Source: Chamaecrista fasciculata (lineage: Eukaryota; Streptophyta; Magnoliopsida; Fabales; Fabaceae). From it: a stretch of 64,000 bases of DNA. Within the stretch, counting starts at the first letter, position 1; every line of letters starts with the position of its first letter. The stretch spans positions 75,356 to 139,355 of the forward strand of contig QANZ01020749.1 in NCBI GenBank assembly GCA_003254925.1. The letters run 5' to 3'. Under the pieces are notes generated by a model that saw nothing but the letters and a program-made list of their open reading frames with translations, had not been told where the DNA came from and did no database searches. Made by a program: the position numbers and the translations under genes. Shown here piece after piece: positions 54,079 through 64,000 of the stretch.

Positions 54079-57000
54079 ATGGGAAAGAAGGGGAGTTGGT
54101 TTTCTGCAATCAAGAGGGTTTTCATTCACCACTCCAAGGAGAAGGTAGTCAATGTAAGTGCCTCGCTACCCTAGTTTTTTGAACGGAAATGTCAGATGCT
54201 AGTTAATAATTTGTTTTTTTTTTGTGCATCCCCATTAGACCCAAAAAATTGAAAGCTGGAATTCGGTGGTTATACATTTTTAAAATTTAGTAATACTGGA
54301 CTACTTAATGACATACCTATAGCAATATTAAGAGATTTTCATCTTTATTTTTTTCTATAAAAAATGATCAAACTTGCAACTCTTTACTCCAAATCCCACC
54401 TACCCAACTACTTAAGTTACCTTGAAGTAACGTAATTTTCATTATTCTGAACCTTCTAAATGTCTACAATGTTGGAGTTTTGACAGTTAGATAGTTTAGA
54501 AATATAATGACGTTCTGCATATGATAAAATCAGTTAAATATTTTAGTAACGGCAGATAGATAAATTGAAATATTGCAAAGCGATCTAGGGTTTAGCTTGC
54601 CATTAATCCAATCATTCTTATGTTACATAGACTCTTGCATTCGTTTTGAGATTTTGTGCCCTTTTTCTTGAAGCCTAAGCAAAAATATACATGATAATAT
54701 TTAGTTTCTGCTTTCACATGCTTCTTCCATCAATAAGTTGCCACACTTTTAGTTGCCGGCATGAATTTGTTTCCACTATGAAGGGTGACATATAGATTTA
54801 TCTAACCATCTTCACTAACTATAGCAGGATTCTGATAAGAAAAACACAAAAGAGAAGAAAAAGAAAGGTCTTGGAAAACTAAGGCATGGAGAGACTAATT
54901 CATTCATTCCCCTCTTCAAAGAGCCAAGCAGCATTGAAAAAATATTTGGAGACTTTGAAAGAGAGCAACAACTACTGACTTTCAGGCCTCCCACACCTCC
55001 TGAGCTACCCAAAACACCACCTTTTGTGCCTCCTAGAGCTGCTTCTCCTAGGGCTCCTTCCCCAAGGACTGCTTCTCCTAGGGCTCCTTCACCACGAATT
55101 GCCTCTCCTAGAGTTGCATCTCCCAGGATTGTTCATCACCATAGACCAGAACCAACACTAAGGAATCACCATGCTGCAGCAACTAAGATCCAGGCTGCTT
55201 ATAGAAGTTATATGGTAAGCTTTCATATTATTAGCTGATCCTTGTAGTTCGCTATTCGGCTTCTAAATAATCTTCATGCTTGTTTATATATTTCTATTCT
55301 AAAAAAATTGGTGTTTTCTGAAATTGTAAAAGATTGAAGGTGATTATTATTCTTTATTTTAAGTCACAGCCCAACATTCAAATCATGGATTATTATTGCC
55401 CTTGATTTTGAAATCTTGTTATGGCCTGTTATTTCTGGCAACCTTCAGAATTGTGAGTATGACCAGGCTCTGAATGTTGTGCTAATAGACTTCTGAGAAA
55501 ACATATATGGATAAAACTTCATTTGCTTGCAATATGTCTCTTTACTCTTACCCATTGATTCTATCTGCTTTACATTGATATGACACAAGGAGCTGGCTGA
55601 TGTGATTTAGTAGCTGTTGTACAGGCTAGGAGGAGTTTCAGAGCTCTGAAGGGTCTGGTGAGGCTTCAAGGAGTGGTAAGAGGACAGAACGTGAAGAGGC
55701 AGACAATAAATGCCATGAAATATATGCAGCTGTTGGTGCGGGTTCAATCTCAGATTCAATCTCGAAGGATCCAGATGTTGGAAAACCAGGCACGATATCA
55801 AGCCAATGATAAGGATGTGGCAAGTACCTTGGGCAAGTTGACTTTAGGCCATGCTGTAAGCCCTCTGACTTGGTCCATGAATTCTTCCAACACTTTTAAG
55901 AGAAATGCACCTTTGAGCTAGGGCTCTCTAGTGGCAACTGCTTGAACCCTCTATGAATGTTGGATTAGTGCATGCATTAAAACAACATTTAACTTTGGTT
56001 TCTAGCACATAGTTTAACTTCTAACCCATGGCAGCAACTAACTAGGTTTGAGAACTAAAGCTTGGCCAACTCATTTTATATATTAGCTCATTCTCAATAT
56101 CTCCTCCGTGGTAGTGTTGCCTTAATGGTTTAGTGCCACACAATTCTGGAATTATGCAATCATGTCTGATGAAATGTTGATCCCATTCAACCATAGATGA
56201 TCATGATTCTGATCACGATGCTTATCATGCTAGATATAGATTTAATTTGTGAAAAGTGCAATTTGAAAAGCTATGCTGAGTTCCACTTTGTATCCTTCTG
56301 TTGTTTATGTGTGCATGCCTGTATTTGACTGCCAAATTTTTTATAATATGGGATGTTGGTTTAGTCTGAGGCAGGCAACCATGAGGATTGGGATGATAGC
56401 TTACTGACAAAAGAGGAAATAGAGGCAAGGTTGCAGAAGAAGGTGGACGCAATCATCAAAAGAGAAAGAGCAATGGCATATGCATATTCTCATCAGGTAC
56501 TCACTAACTCAATCAGCCTCGACTTCTCAGTTAGTGCAATTCAATATGATGTGCTTTTTTTTTCTTTTTCCTATTACTCATAATCAATAATAACAGAAGG
56601 AAAGGGCATAGTCTAAAATCCATCTTTAAATAATAATAATAATAATTTTAAATGGGATAGGGTTTGTAGCCTATCCCCTGCATGGTTTTCTACCTTAGTG
56701 AAGATAGCTAGGATTTTGGCAGTAGCTCAAATGAAATTTGTTGAAAGGGAAAAAAACTTGGGGAAAGTTCTTTGACCCTTTGTTATAAGGTTCGCTAATT
56801 GTAAGATGATACATAGGTTTTTAAAAAGTTTTCTATATATTATCCATATACCATGATTAGTTATGCTAAACAAATTTTGTTACATGATTTATTTTTAATG
56901 AGAAACTTAATAGCAAAGATATAAAAAGCTTTATATAAGTCTAGTCCTTTATTAAATAGTGTCACTACCGACGTCCATATATATGGTTTAGTTTTATGAG

Positions 57001-58377
57001 TACCTGATTGTGTGAACATCTGCAAGACCACTTAATTTCTAGTATGACTAAGAAATTGAATTTTCATCACATTTTGGCTTGTCATTTTGTTCCATTACTA
57101 CCTTTTGCATATACACTATAGACTCTTGTATTAAGTCACTACCATTAAGGAAAAATATGAAGAAAACAAACAACTAATGATACTTCAGTTTTTCTTTTCA
57201 ATTCATTTAAATAGTGGAACAAGGTAGTAGACTATATATGAATATTACTAATGAGAGATATGAAAACGAAATATGAAGTTGATAGCTTATGAGAAAATTA
57301 CTTTTCACTATTGACATAGAGTTGCATAAACGAAAAATATAATAATTGCTCGAAGAAGTTGATAGCTACAAAAATAGAGAAAATTTAGAAAAGTACGAGT
57401 TTGATTGAATGAGGAAAAAATTTATTAATTAGAAGAATTAGTAAGGGATAATTTTGTCTAGAATTATACTAGGATGTTTTATGAGTTTTTTCAAGTGTTT
57501 CTTGGAAAACCTAGAAAATCTAACTCTTGAGTGAAAAGTTCATTTTCTGCTTTTTATCGGTGCTAATTCATTTTTAAAGAAGGACCCATATATCTTTTTA
57601 GTGTAGTAATTTTGTTGACACTGCTGCTTTCAGCTGTGGAAAGGCACTCCTACATCAGGTCAAACGCCGGGGTCAGATATGCGATCTGGGGGATTTCCAT
57701 GGTGGTGGAACTGGTTGGAACGACAGTTGCCATCAGCAAATCCACAGGAGAGCCAGGTGTTGAAGAATTTTCAACTTACACCTCCTAGACCATATTCAGA
57801 GCAGAAGACTAGTCCACGACCTGCTTCCAGTACCCAAAAGCTGCACCATTATGGGTTTGATAATATGGACATAGTGACACCAAAATCCACTAAATCGGCT
57901 GTAGTGTCATCTGCAAAAGTGGCAAGAACCCCTCCCAATAGAACCCCACAAGCAAACAGCTCGAGCTTGCCAAAGTATTCGAGAGCAAGGGTGGTTGGGG
58001 GAGCTGATCATTTACCTTTTGATGTGCCACTTAGGGATGATGATAGCCTCACAAGCTGCCCACCATTTTCAGTACCAAACTACATGACTCCAACTGTATC
58101 TGCCAAGGCCAAAGTGCGTGCAAGTAGTAATCCAAGAGACAGCAGTTTTCCTGGCACTCCAAGCAGTGAATCCAAGAGGCGGCTTTCATTTCCTCTAGCA
58201 CAAGGGATTGGATCTTTCAAATGGACAAAAGGATCCTTCTTCTCCAGCAAGGATCCTAGGTCCCAAAGGATGCTAGATAAAAACCAGTCACTTCAATCTC
58301 TAGGAAACTTGAGTGTGGATTCAACCGTGTCTTTACCCACTGGGATTGGAAGAAAGCCGTTTAACAGATTTGTGTGA
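54079..58377 (+). CDS. IQD14: IQ67-domain calmodulin-binding protein, IQD14-like, 5 exons
   Basis: Exons: 54079-54153, 54828-55214, 55625-55855, 56365-56496, 57634-58377; phases agree, 522 residues. The start MGKKGSWFSAIKRVF is the family's conserved N-terminus. A Lys-rich stretch and KLRHGETNSFIPLFKEPSSI follow. Next is a Pro/Ser/Arg repeat block of ASPR/PSPR units (55,020-55,135, about residues 90-126). The IQ67 domain follows: ATKIQAAYRSYM at about 143-154, then ARRSFRALKGLVRLQGVVRG. A phase-0 intron after residue 154 splits it, a hallmark of IQD genes. The C-terminal half has PWWWNWLERQL, PSYMTPTVSAKAK-type and GTPSSESKRRLSFP motifs. IQDs are calmodulin-recruiting scaffolds at microtubules, plasma membrane or nucleus. 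IQD13/IQD14 relatives shape the cortical cytoskeleton; assignment within that subgroup is from memory. Confidence 0.92.
55020..55135 (+). repeat. In-frame ASPR/PSPR coding repeat in the IQD14-like gene
   Basis: At least eight tandem (A/P)SPR-type units, encoded by related but not identical 15-18 base units ('gcttctcctagggctcct'-like). The positive charge and SP sites suggest a disordered, phosphorylatable linker. Confidence 0.85.
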
Positions 58378-59529
58378 TTTTATTACTATATATGATGTAT
58401 TCTTTTGACCCTTTTTCTTGTTTTGTCCATGGTGTTGTTGTAAGTTGAGTTACATTGTGATTGGAGTGTATGGTGATAGTTTGAGAAAAGAGTATATATA
58501 TATATTTGTAAACTAATAAAGGTCGAGAGATAATAGGAAATGATGGTCTGATTGTAACAGTGTTTGGTTTTATGGGATGGTACCATGAAATTCAATTTGA
58601 TTTGCCTTTTGTTGGAGTGCATTGATGTAGATTTTTCTAGTGCGTATGTGATTATATGGTTTCTTACTGAATTAGCTCACGCGATAAATTCGGTCGCTTC
58701 ATGCATGTTCCAGATTGTGGCTGTGACTTTTTCTCCTGGCATCCCCACCATCTAATAATGCAAGCATCCATCTAGTTCTGTGTTTTCTCGTGAAAGCACT
58801 GGCATTGAAAAGATATTTGCTTTAGACTGCAGATCTCCAAGGAAGATATATGCTCAATGGACGACTTTCTAAACTCGTCCTTTTTTATCATGTGATCTTT
58901 GCCCTTCTCTGTGTCAGCCAAACATAATCGTGTTCCCCTTTTTACTTTGACTGTAAAACTACATGCAAACCGCATGATATATCAATTTCTATTTGTCGAA
59001 ACTATAGACCCAAAGTTACAAGGAAACAAGATCAACAAAAAAACATCATCATCAAATATGATACGAAGAATCGTTATGCAAAACTCCAGATAATTCAAAC
59101 TAATCGGATAATTTAAAATAACTTAATTTATAAGATCTATATTCTTATTTCTAATTTTTATAAGATTTACAAACGTTATCCTGATCCTTTTGATTTTTGA
59201 CAAAGATAAATAAAATAGTAAAGTTAATTTGATGATCTGAGTCTGACTTTGAATAATGAAAATAGGAAGCACCACTATGGTATATATGTGTAGTCAGTAG
59301 TCACCACTCACCACGTTTTTTTTTTTCATGTTTTGCCACTTTCAAGTTTCAACATGTTCATCACGCTTGGTTGAAATTGAAAATCCGCCTCGTTGATTTG
59401 GATAATTGACATGGCTTGAATTTTTTTTTTTTGGCCTGATACATGGCTTGAATTTATAACTTGATGAAACTGACAACATTTAATTTAAGGAAAGTTCTGT
59501 CATGTGTGTGTGAATTCTGATATTCGGCG

Positions 59530-59531
<2 letters not shown>
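58378..59531. other. IQD14-like 3' side and spacer
   Basis: 3' UTR is expected to about 58,560. Then AT-rich spacer with no recognised gene. Confidence 0.4.

Positions 59532-59563
<32 letters not shown>
59532..59563. repeat. (ATT)n microsatellite
   Basis: About ten uninterrupted ATT units. Confidence 0.95.
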
Positions 59564-59566
<3 letters not shown>

Positions 59567-59847
59567 ACTTGTATCTAATTCTAAATGAATGAATCCTTTA
59601 AGACATCTTCATTGTGATGAAAAATAAATATTAAATTTAAACAAAAAGAAAATGATATGGGGCAAAAGTGGGATAGAGATGTGGAAGAGAAGGAAAAGAC
59701 GCTAGTGGAGTGGAGCAACGTTAACATTTAAGTGGGCGTGAGTGACACAAAGTGAGAGGAAGGAAGAAAATACTCAAGTAGAGAGAATACTGAATTTAGC
59801 TAGAATATAATGAATACTGAATATATAGTAGTAGTACACAGCCTGAG

Positions 59848-60031
59848 TGTACAGATTATTCGTTTCATTGTAAATAATTGTAATAGATTGGTTAGTTAGC
59901 TGTATTAGTGTAATTTGATGATTAGTTAGATTTCACAGCACCATATTCACGTGCTGGCAGCTGTATATAAGCATATTCTTTTTGTTGAATAGATTGAACG
60001 AATTTATTCAATTCTATTCTGTTTTCGTGCA
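59848..60031 (+). repeat. Copia 5' LTR, tentative
   Basis: It starts tgtacag and ends tttcgtgca, and is followed directly by tggtatcaacgcc (60,032 on), a primer-binding site of the initiator-tRNA type. 'gctgtatataagc' serves as a TATA-like box. About 184 bp. The left edge is tentative. Confidence 0.6.
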
Positions 60032-60115
60032 TGGTATCAACGCCGCAAAACAATCTCTCGTGATTCGTTGGCTTTTCCCTTTTCTTCTCGATTCTTCTTC
60101 TTCCTTCTTTCTGCA

Positions 60116-61118
60116 ATGGAGGCTTCTGAAAGTAGTGTTTCTTGCCCTACTCCGAGCTCGACTACTAGCAATGGCCTTCCGAAGGTTGAAGAAGGACCGT
60201 TGGTACTTCCCCCCTCATGGAGCATTGCTATCTGAACCTCCCTTAAGGCCAAGGATAAGGTCGGATTCGTTGATGGCACTCTCACACCGCCGACTGATGC
60301 TGATGCTTTCTGCAAATGGAAGTGTGTGGATTCCATGATAAAATCATGGATTATGAACTCTATTTCAAAGGAGATCGCCGATATTTTGATATATTGTGCT
60401 TCCGCCAAGATACTATGGGACGAGATTGATGAACGATATGGTATGTCTATTGGGCCCCAACTCTATCAAATTCAACATAATATTTGTTTTGTTCAGCAGG
60501 GAGGAGACTCTGTCACAACTTATTACAGATGAGATGGATCGTTTGGTCCCTTTGCCGACTTGCAAGTGTGATGGTTGTACATGTGATGTTACTACCAAGA
60601 TGAAGAACCTCACTGCTTGGACATGTTTATTACAGTTCCTCATGGGCCTTAATCATGAGTTTGATATCGTGCGTGGTCAGCTCCTCAATTTGGATCCCTT
60701 ACCCAATGTCCGTAAGGCGTTTTCAATGGTGCTTCAGGCTGAGAGTCACAAATCTGTGAGTCATTCCTACTCTACTCCTGTTGATGCTTCTACTCTATTT
60801 GTTAAAGCTCATATTATCATACTTGATGGTGATTCTAAGACCTTCACTAAGAAAAAAGAATTTCAAAAGAAGTATGATCGATTTTGTGATTACTGTGGAG
60901 TTAGTGGACATACCAAGGATGCTTGTTTCAAGCTCCATGGCTATCATGATTGGTACAAGGAGATGAAGAAAAATGCTACTCCTAAGAAGGCCTCTCTTGC
61001 CGTGGCCAATGCTAGTGCTATTGAATCCGATGGTGATGCCTCTGATGCAGGACTCACTTCTGACTTTGCTGCCATGTTTTCTTCCATGTTTAAGCAGGAG
61101 ATGATTCGATTCATCTAA
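60116..61118 (+). pseudogene. Degenerate Copia gag (UBN2-like with zinc knuckle)
   Basis: The ATG at 60,116 opens a gag frame (MEASESSVSC...). It has an in-frame stop at 60,233-60,235, then continues in the same frame (SLKAKDKVGFVDGTL, MNSISKEIADILIY, LWDEIDERYG) to a stop near 60,530. After a frame change the remainder runs to 61,118 with LLQFLMGLNHEFDIVRGQLL and a retroviral-type CCHC zinc knuckle, CDYCGVSGHTKDAC (CX2CX4HX4C). Protease, integrase and RT are absent, so the copy is truncated. Not the same subfamily as the gag at 7,300-9,648. Confidence 0.88.
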
Positions 61119-61142
61119 GGAAGTGGAAGGAAAGAGGCCTAG

Positions 61143-61860
61143 CATAATGAAGTGGAATCTAATATATAAGCATAAAAGGAGAGGCCTATTAGATTGATAG
61201 TTTGGGATTGCCACGTGGCCTATCAGATTAAATTGTATTAATTGTTTAGTGGCCAATCATAAAGGGCCACCTAGGCAAAATATTATGGTAACGGGAAATT
61301 TAACATTTATTAATTAATTATAGGAATTGAAAATTTAACATTTATTAATTAAATATAGTGATTGAAAATTTATCCACACACAATTTAAATTTGCACCAAC
61401 GTACATAATCCAATGTGAGAACAATAAAACTATAGCACATTCTAATTATAGTAACAAATTTTCAAATAAATACAATAAATGTTCGATCTTTTGGTGACTA
61501 GACATTTAACACATTCTAATTATAGTTTTGTTTAATTTGTATTGTAGGAGTAGGAAGGTGGATGTCAAATTGTATAATGAGAAATAGCCACATAATCAAT
61601 TTGAAGATTTTTGACAATCATTTTGAGTGACATATCATACATCAATTTACTGTGTACTTTGATTTACAATGAAATGGTTTGCATTTTTCTATTCCTTTGT
61701 TTTATTTTCAACCTTTGAGACTGAAATGGTGATACTTTGATTTCTTTCTCTAATGAAATTTCGTTTTTACTGTGTATTGGTTCCTCTGAGACTGAAATGG
61801 TGATTATGGGTTGTTTTGCATTTTTTGTGGACTAATCTGTTACTTTTCCTTGCAAGTTAG
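61143..61860 (+). other. Possible Helitron 5' terminus region
   Basis: The sequence 'tctaatatataagcataaaaggag' followed by 'ttgccacgtggcctat' begins right after the broken gag. This matches the general form of plant Helitron 5' ends (TC start, TA-rich, 'cacgtggc'). An inner duplicated 'gaaaatttaacatttattaatta' lies at 61,287-61,356. The link to the RPA-like gene downstream is inference. Confidence 0.35.
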
Positions 61861-62060
61861 GACTGTTCTGTTATTTTTTGGGTAGTTTTGGGACTGTTCT
61901 GTATTTTTTCTGAGTTTCTAGGGACGGTTTTGTTGTTTTCTGGGTAGTTTTGGGACTTTTATGCAACTTCTGTATGTTCTGGGGACTGTTTTGTATTTTT
62001 ACCGGGTTTCTTGGGATTGTTCTGTTATTGTTCTGTTTTGTTTTAGACCATTCTATAATT
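61858..62060 (+). repeat. Degenerate tandem 'gggactgttctgtattttt' repeats
   Basis: At least six copies of a 'gg(g/t)actgttctgt(t)attttt..gggt' unit, 25-45 bp apart, in the leader of the RPA-like gene. The units are diverged and no coding sense is visible. Confidence 0.6.
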
Positions 62061-62245
62061 ATTTTCTGTTAGTCAATGACTGTTTTGAAAAAGATTCTAA
62101 AGATTTGGGACTAAGGTGAAATTATTTAAGGACTCAATTGAAAGAAACTGAAAGTTCTTTTTAAATAATAAAAATCTAAGGACACTTTCATTATAACATC
62201 CCAATCTTTTAGTCCTTGGACTGAAACTACAGAAGCCTCTCAATC

Positions 62246-63718
62246 TTGTTGGGTTCATTGCACTTTGATCCCTTTATTAAAGAAAAGGGACNGTTCAGGA
62301 AAAATACGTTATCTGTAACATTGTGGGGTCAATACTGCGACCAGATTACATCATTCATCAATAAGAATAAGGATGTCCCAATTATTATTGCTGTTCAATG
62401 GGCACGTATAAAGGAATTCAATGGTGTTAGACAGGTTACAAATTCGATGTATGCCACACGTTTGGTCATCAATGCTGATATAGCTTTGTTCAAAAACTTT
62501 ATTGCATCACTTAACCCGGACGAGCTAATGTCACCCAGCGCTACAACTTCCAATGGTGCTATTGCATTCTCAGGGGTTCCATTACTCCCAGTGAATCAGT
62601 TGTATTATGCTGGAGATAATACCATTTGTAACGTAATCGCCTCTGTTTTGAGGGTTGATACAGACAATGGATGGAATTATCAATCATGCAAGAAGTGTTC
62701 TTCCAAAATCAAACCAGATGGCAGAGGCTTCCATTGTGATAAGTGTTCGCAATTCTTCCCTAATTGTGTCATAAGGTGAATAAATTAATTGTTTACATAT
62801 ATATAAATTTTAAAGATGTTATTCATTTAAAGTCGTTATAAAAAATTGAATTGGTTCAGATACAGAGTCGAGCTGATGGTGATTGACGAATCTGGTACTG
62901 CAATGCTCACAGTATGGGATCGTGACTGTGCAAAGTTTCTTGGGGTTTCTGCGGAACATTTGTTTAATACTTCACCAAAGGTAGTAATATAAGCTTTGTC
63001 CATATTTCGTGTTTACATTTTAATAAAAATGACTGTAACATAATGTTTTATGGTTATCAATATGTTGGTAGACTGATGAGGGATATATACAAACCCCTGA
63101 GATTTTTGACAAGTTTTTGGGTAAGCGATTTATCTTCAAAGTGAAAACGAAGGCATTCTCCAGCGCCAGCATGTCATCATTCACTATTAGCAAGATGACC
63201 GACGATACTGAAACAATTAATCGCTTTAGTCCTGAAAATGTGGTACTCCCTAATCCTTCAATTATAAACTCTCCTAAAAATTGATGATTTTCACATTATC
63301 CCATGTTATACAAATTTTGGGAACAACTCACAAGGTGGATATGGTACCGCCAGAGATAATGTATATATAATAAAAAACACCCTATCATATGTTATTTATT
63401 AATTAGCATCATGTTTGAAACATGTTTTATGTGTCCGAGTGATGGTGTATTAATACGTAATATTCTTCATGAATATACATCCAGGTCATTTCTTTGTTAG
63501 ATGACGATACTCAAACTCCAGAGATTAGGAAGGCGGGTGTCATTGACTTTGATGGAAAAGCTGTGCCATTTTCAGACCTAACCACTTCACCAGAGGAACG
63601 TGTCGGATCATGTTCTAAACGGAGTTCTGACAATGAATACAATACTCCTTTTGAGAATGGTGAAGAATCAGTGGCAAGTGGGAAGCTGATCAAAAAAATA
63701 AAACAAGAGAAGATATAA
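62246..63718 (+). CDS. RPA70-like single-stranded DNA-binding protein, Helitron-associated type, partial 5' end
   Basis: Exons: 62,246 (or earlier)-62,775, 62,860-62,980, 63,072-63,242, 63,485-63,718. Junction phases agree after the first. Seen: an OB-fold segment NTLSVTLWGQYCDQITSF, a second stretch ending VPLLPVNQLYY, then a zinc-ribbon-like C-X2-C...C-X2-C (CKKCSSKI..FHCDKCSQFF) followed by RVELMVIDESGTAMLTVWD. This is the layout of the RPA70 C-terminal OB fold. The C-terminal tail is Ser/Lys-rich (KIKQEKI). Plants carry many such RPA-like genes, often next to or inside Helitrons (established). The N at 62,292 lies in the first exon, and no upstream ATG is in frame, so the N-terminus is uncertain. 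It might be a transposon gene or a host paralog; I favour transposon-linked. Confidence 0.72.
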
Positions 63719-64000
63719 GTGGGAAGCAATGGATATCTGGTCTTATGTCATGTGTGGTTTTGTCATTTGTCATAATCTGTTTGTCTTTACAATTGGTTGT
63801 TTTTCTGGTTATGTTTATTTTTTCAGTCGAATTGTGACTTTGGTGTTGAAGTCACTGTTTATTTTCTGGTATTGTTGCTATGCACTCAAATTATATTTGA
63901 ATAAAATTTACGCTATGCTTTTCCTCTCATATTTTTTGAATTATTTGAATTGATTATGTATTTATGGGCATGTGTTTTCCATAATACTATATGTAATATT
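63719..64000. other. 3' side of the RPA-like gene, window end
   Basis: AT-rich. No Rep/helicase coding sequence is visible before the window ends. Confidence 0.4.

Overview
This is nuclear DNA of a flowering plant, almost certainly a eudicot. Evidence: intron-rich genes with GT..AG junctions, AT-rich introns and spacers, plant-only families (IQD, BAGP1, an atypical bHLH), and plant transposon types (Copia, TRIM, Mutator-like, Stowaway, Helitron, TTG-tailed SINEs). I cannot name the species. Exon edges were read by eye and may be off by a base or so.

Layout. (1) 1-6,011: a TIR-type repeat, then a complete minus-strand eIF2A gene. (2) 6,012-18,200: no host gene found. It is a nest of mobile elements: a truncated Mutator-like foldback; a broken Copia gag split by a TRIM and a MITE; a Helitron end; a complete Mutator-like foldback; a Stowaway MITE; other inverted-repeat elements; and an AAT microsatellite. 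(3) 18,200-36,300: an atypical bHLH153-like factor (+), a SEP15/SELENOF-like protein (-) and a large BAGP1-like C2/GRAM gene (-) carrying an Au/TS-type SINE in an intron. (4) 36,800-41,650: a second transposon nest (hAT-like, Helitron, LTR fragment, foldback MULE with 9-bp target duplication, tRNA-like SINE). (5) 41,700-58,400: an unnamed lysine-rich plant protein (+), a small basic unnamed protein (+) and an IQD14-like calmodulin-binding protein (+). (6) 59,500-64,000: a truncated Copia LTR plus gag pseudogene, then an RPA70-like gene of the sort carried by plant Helitrons.

The host genes are unrelated housekeeping or regulatory genes and do not form a pathway: translation initiation, ER redox-fold protein, transcription, membrane/immune GRAM protein, and calmodulin/microtubule scaffold. 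I found no convincing undescribed gene system. The most informative signals are structural. Several single-N joins are flanked by repeated sequence in a pattern expected when filled and empty transposon alleles from two haplotypes are joined head to tail. Several nested insertions can be ordered in time from their target-site duplications.
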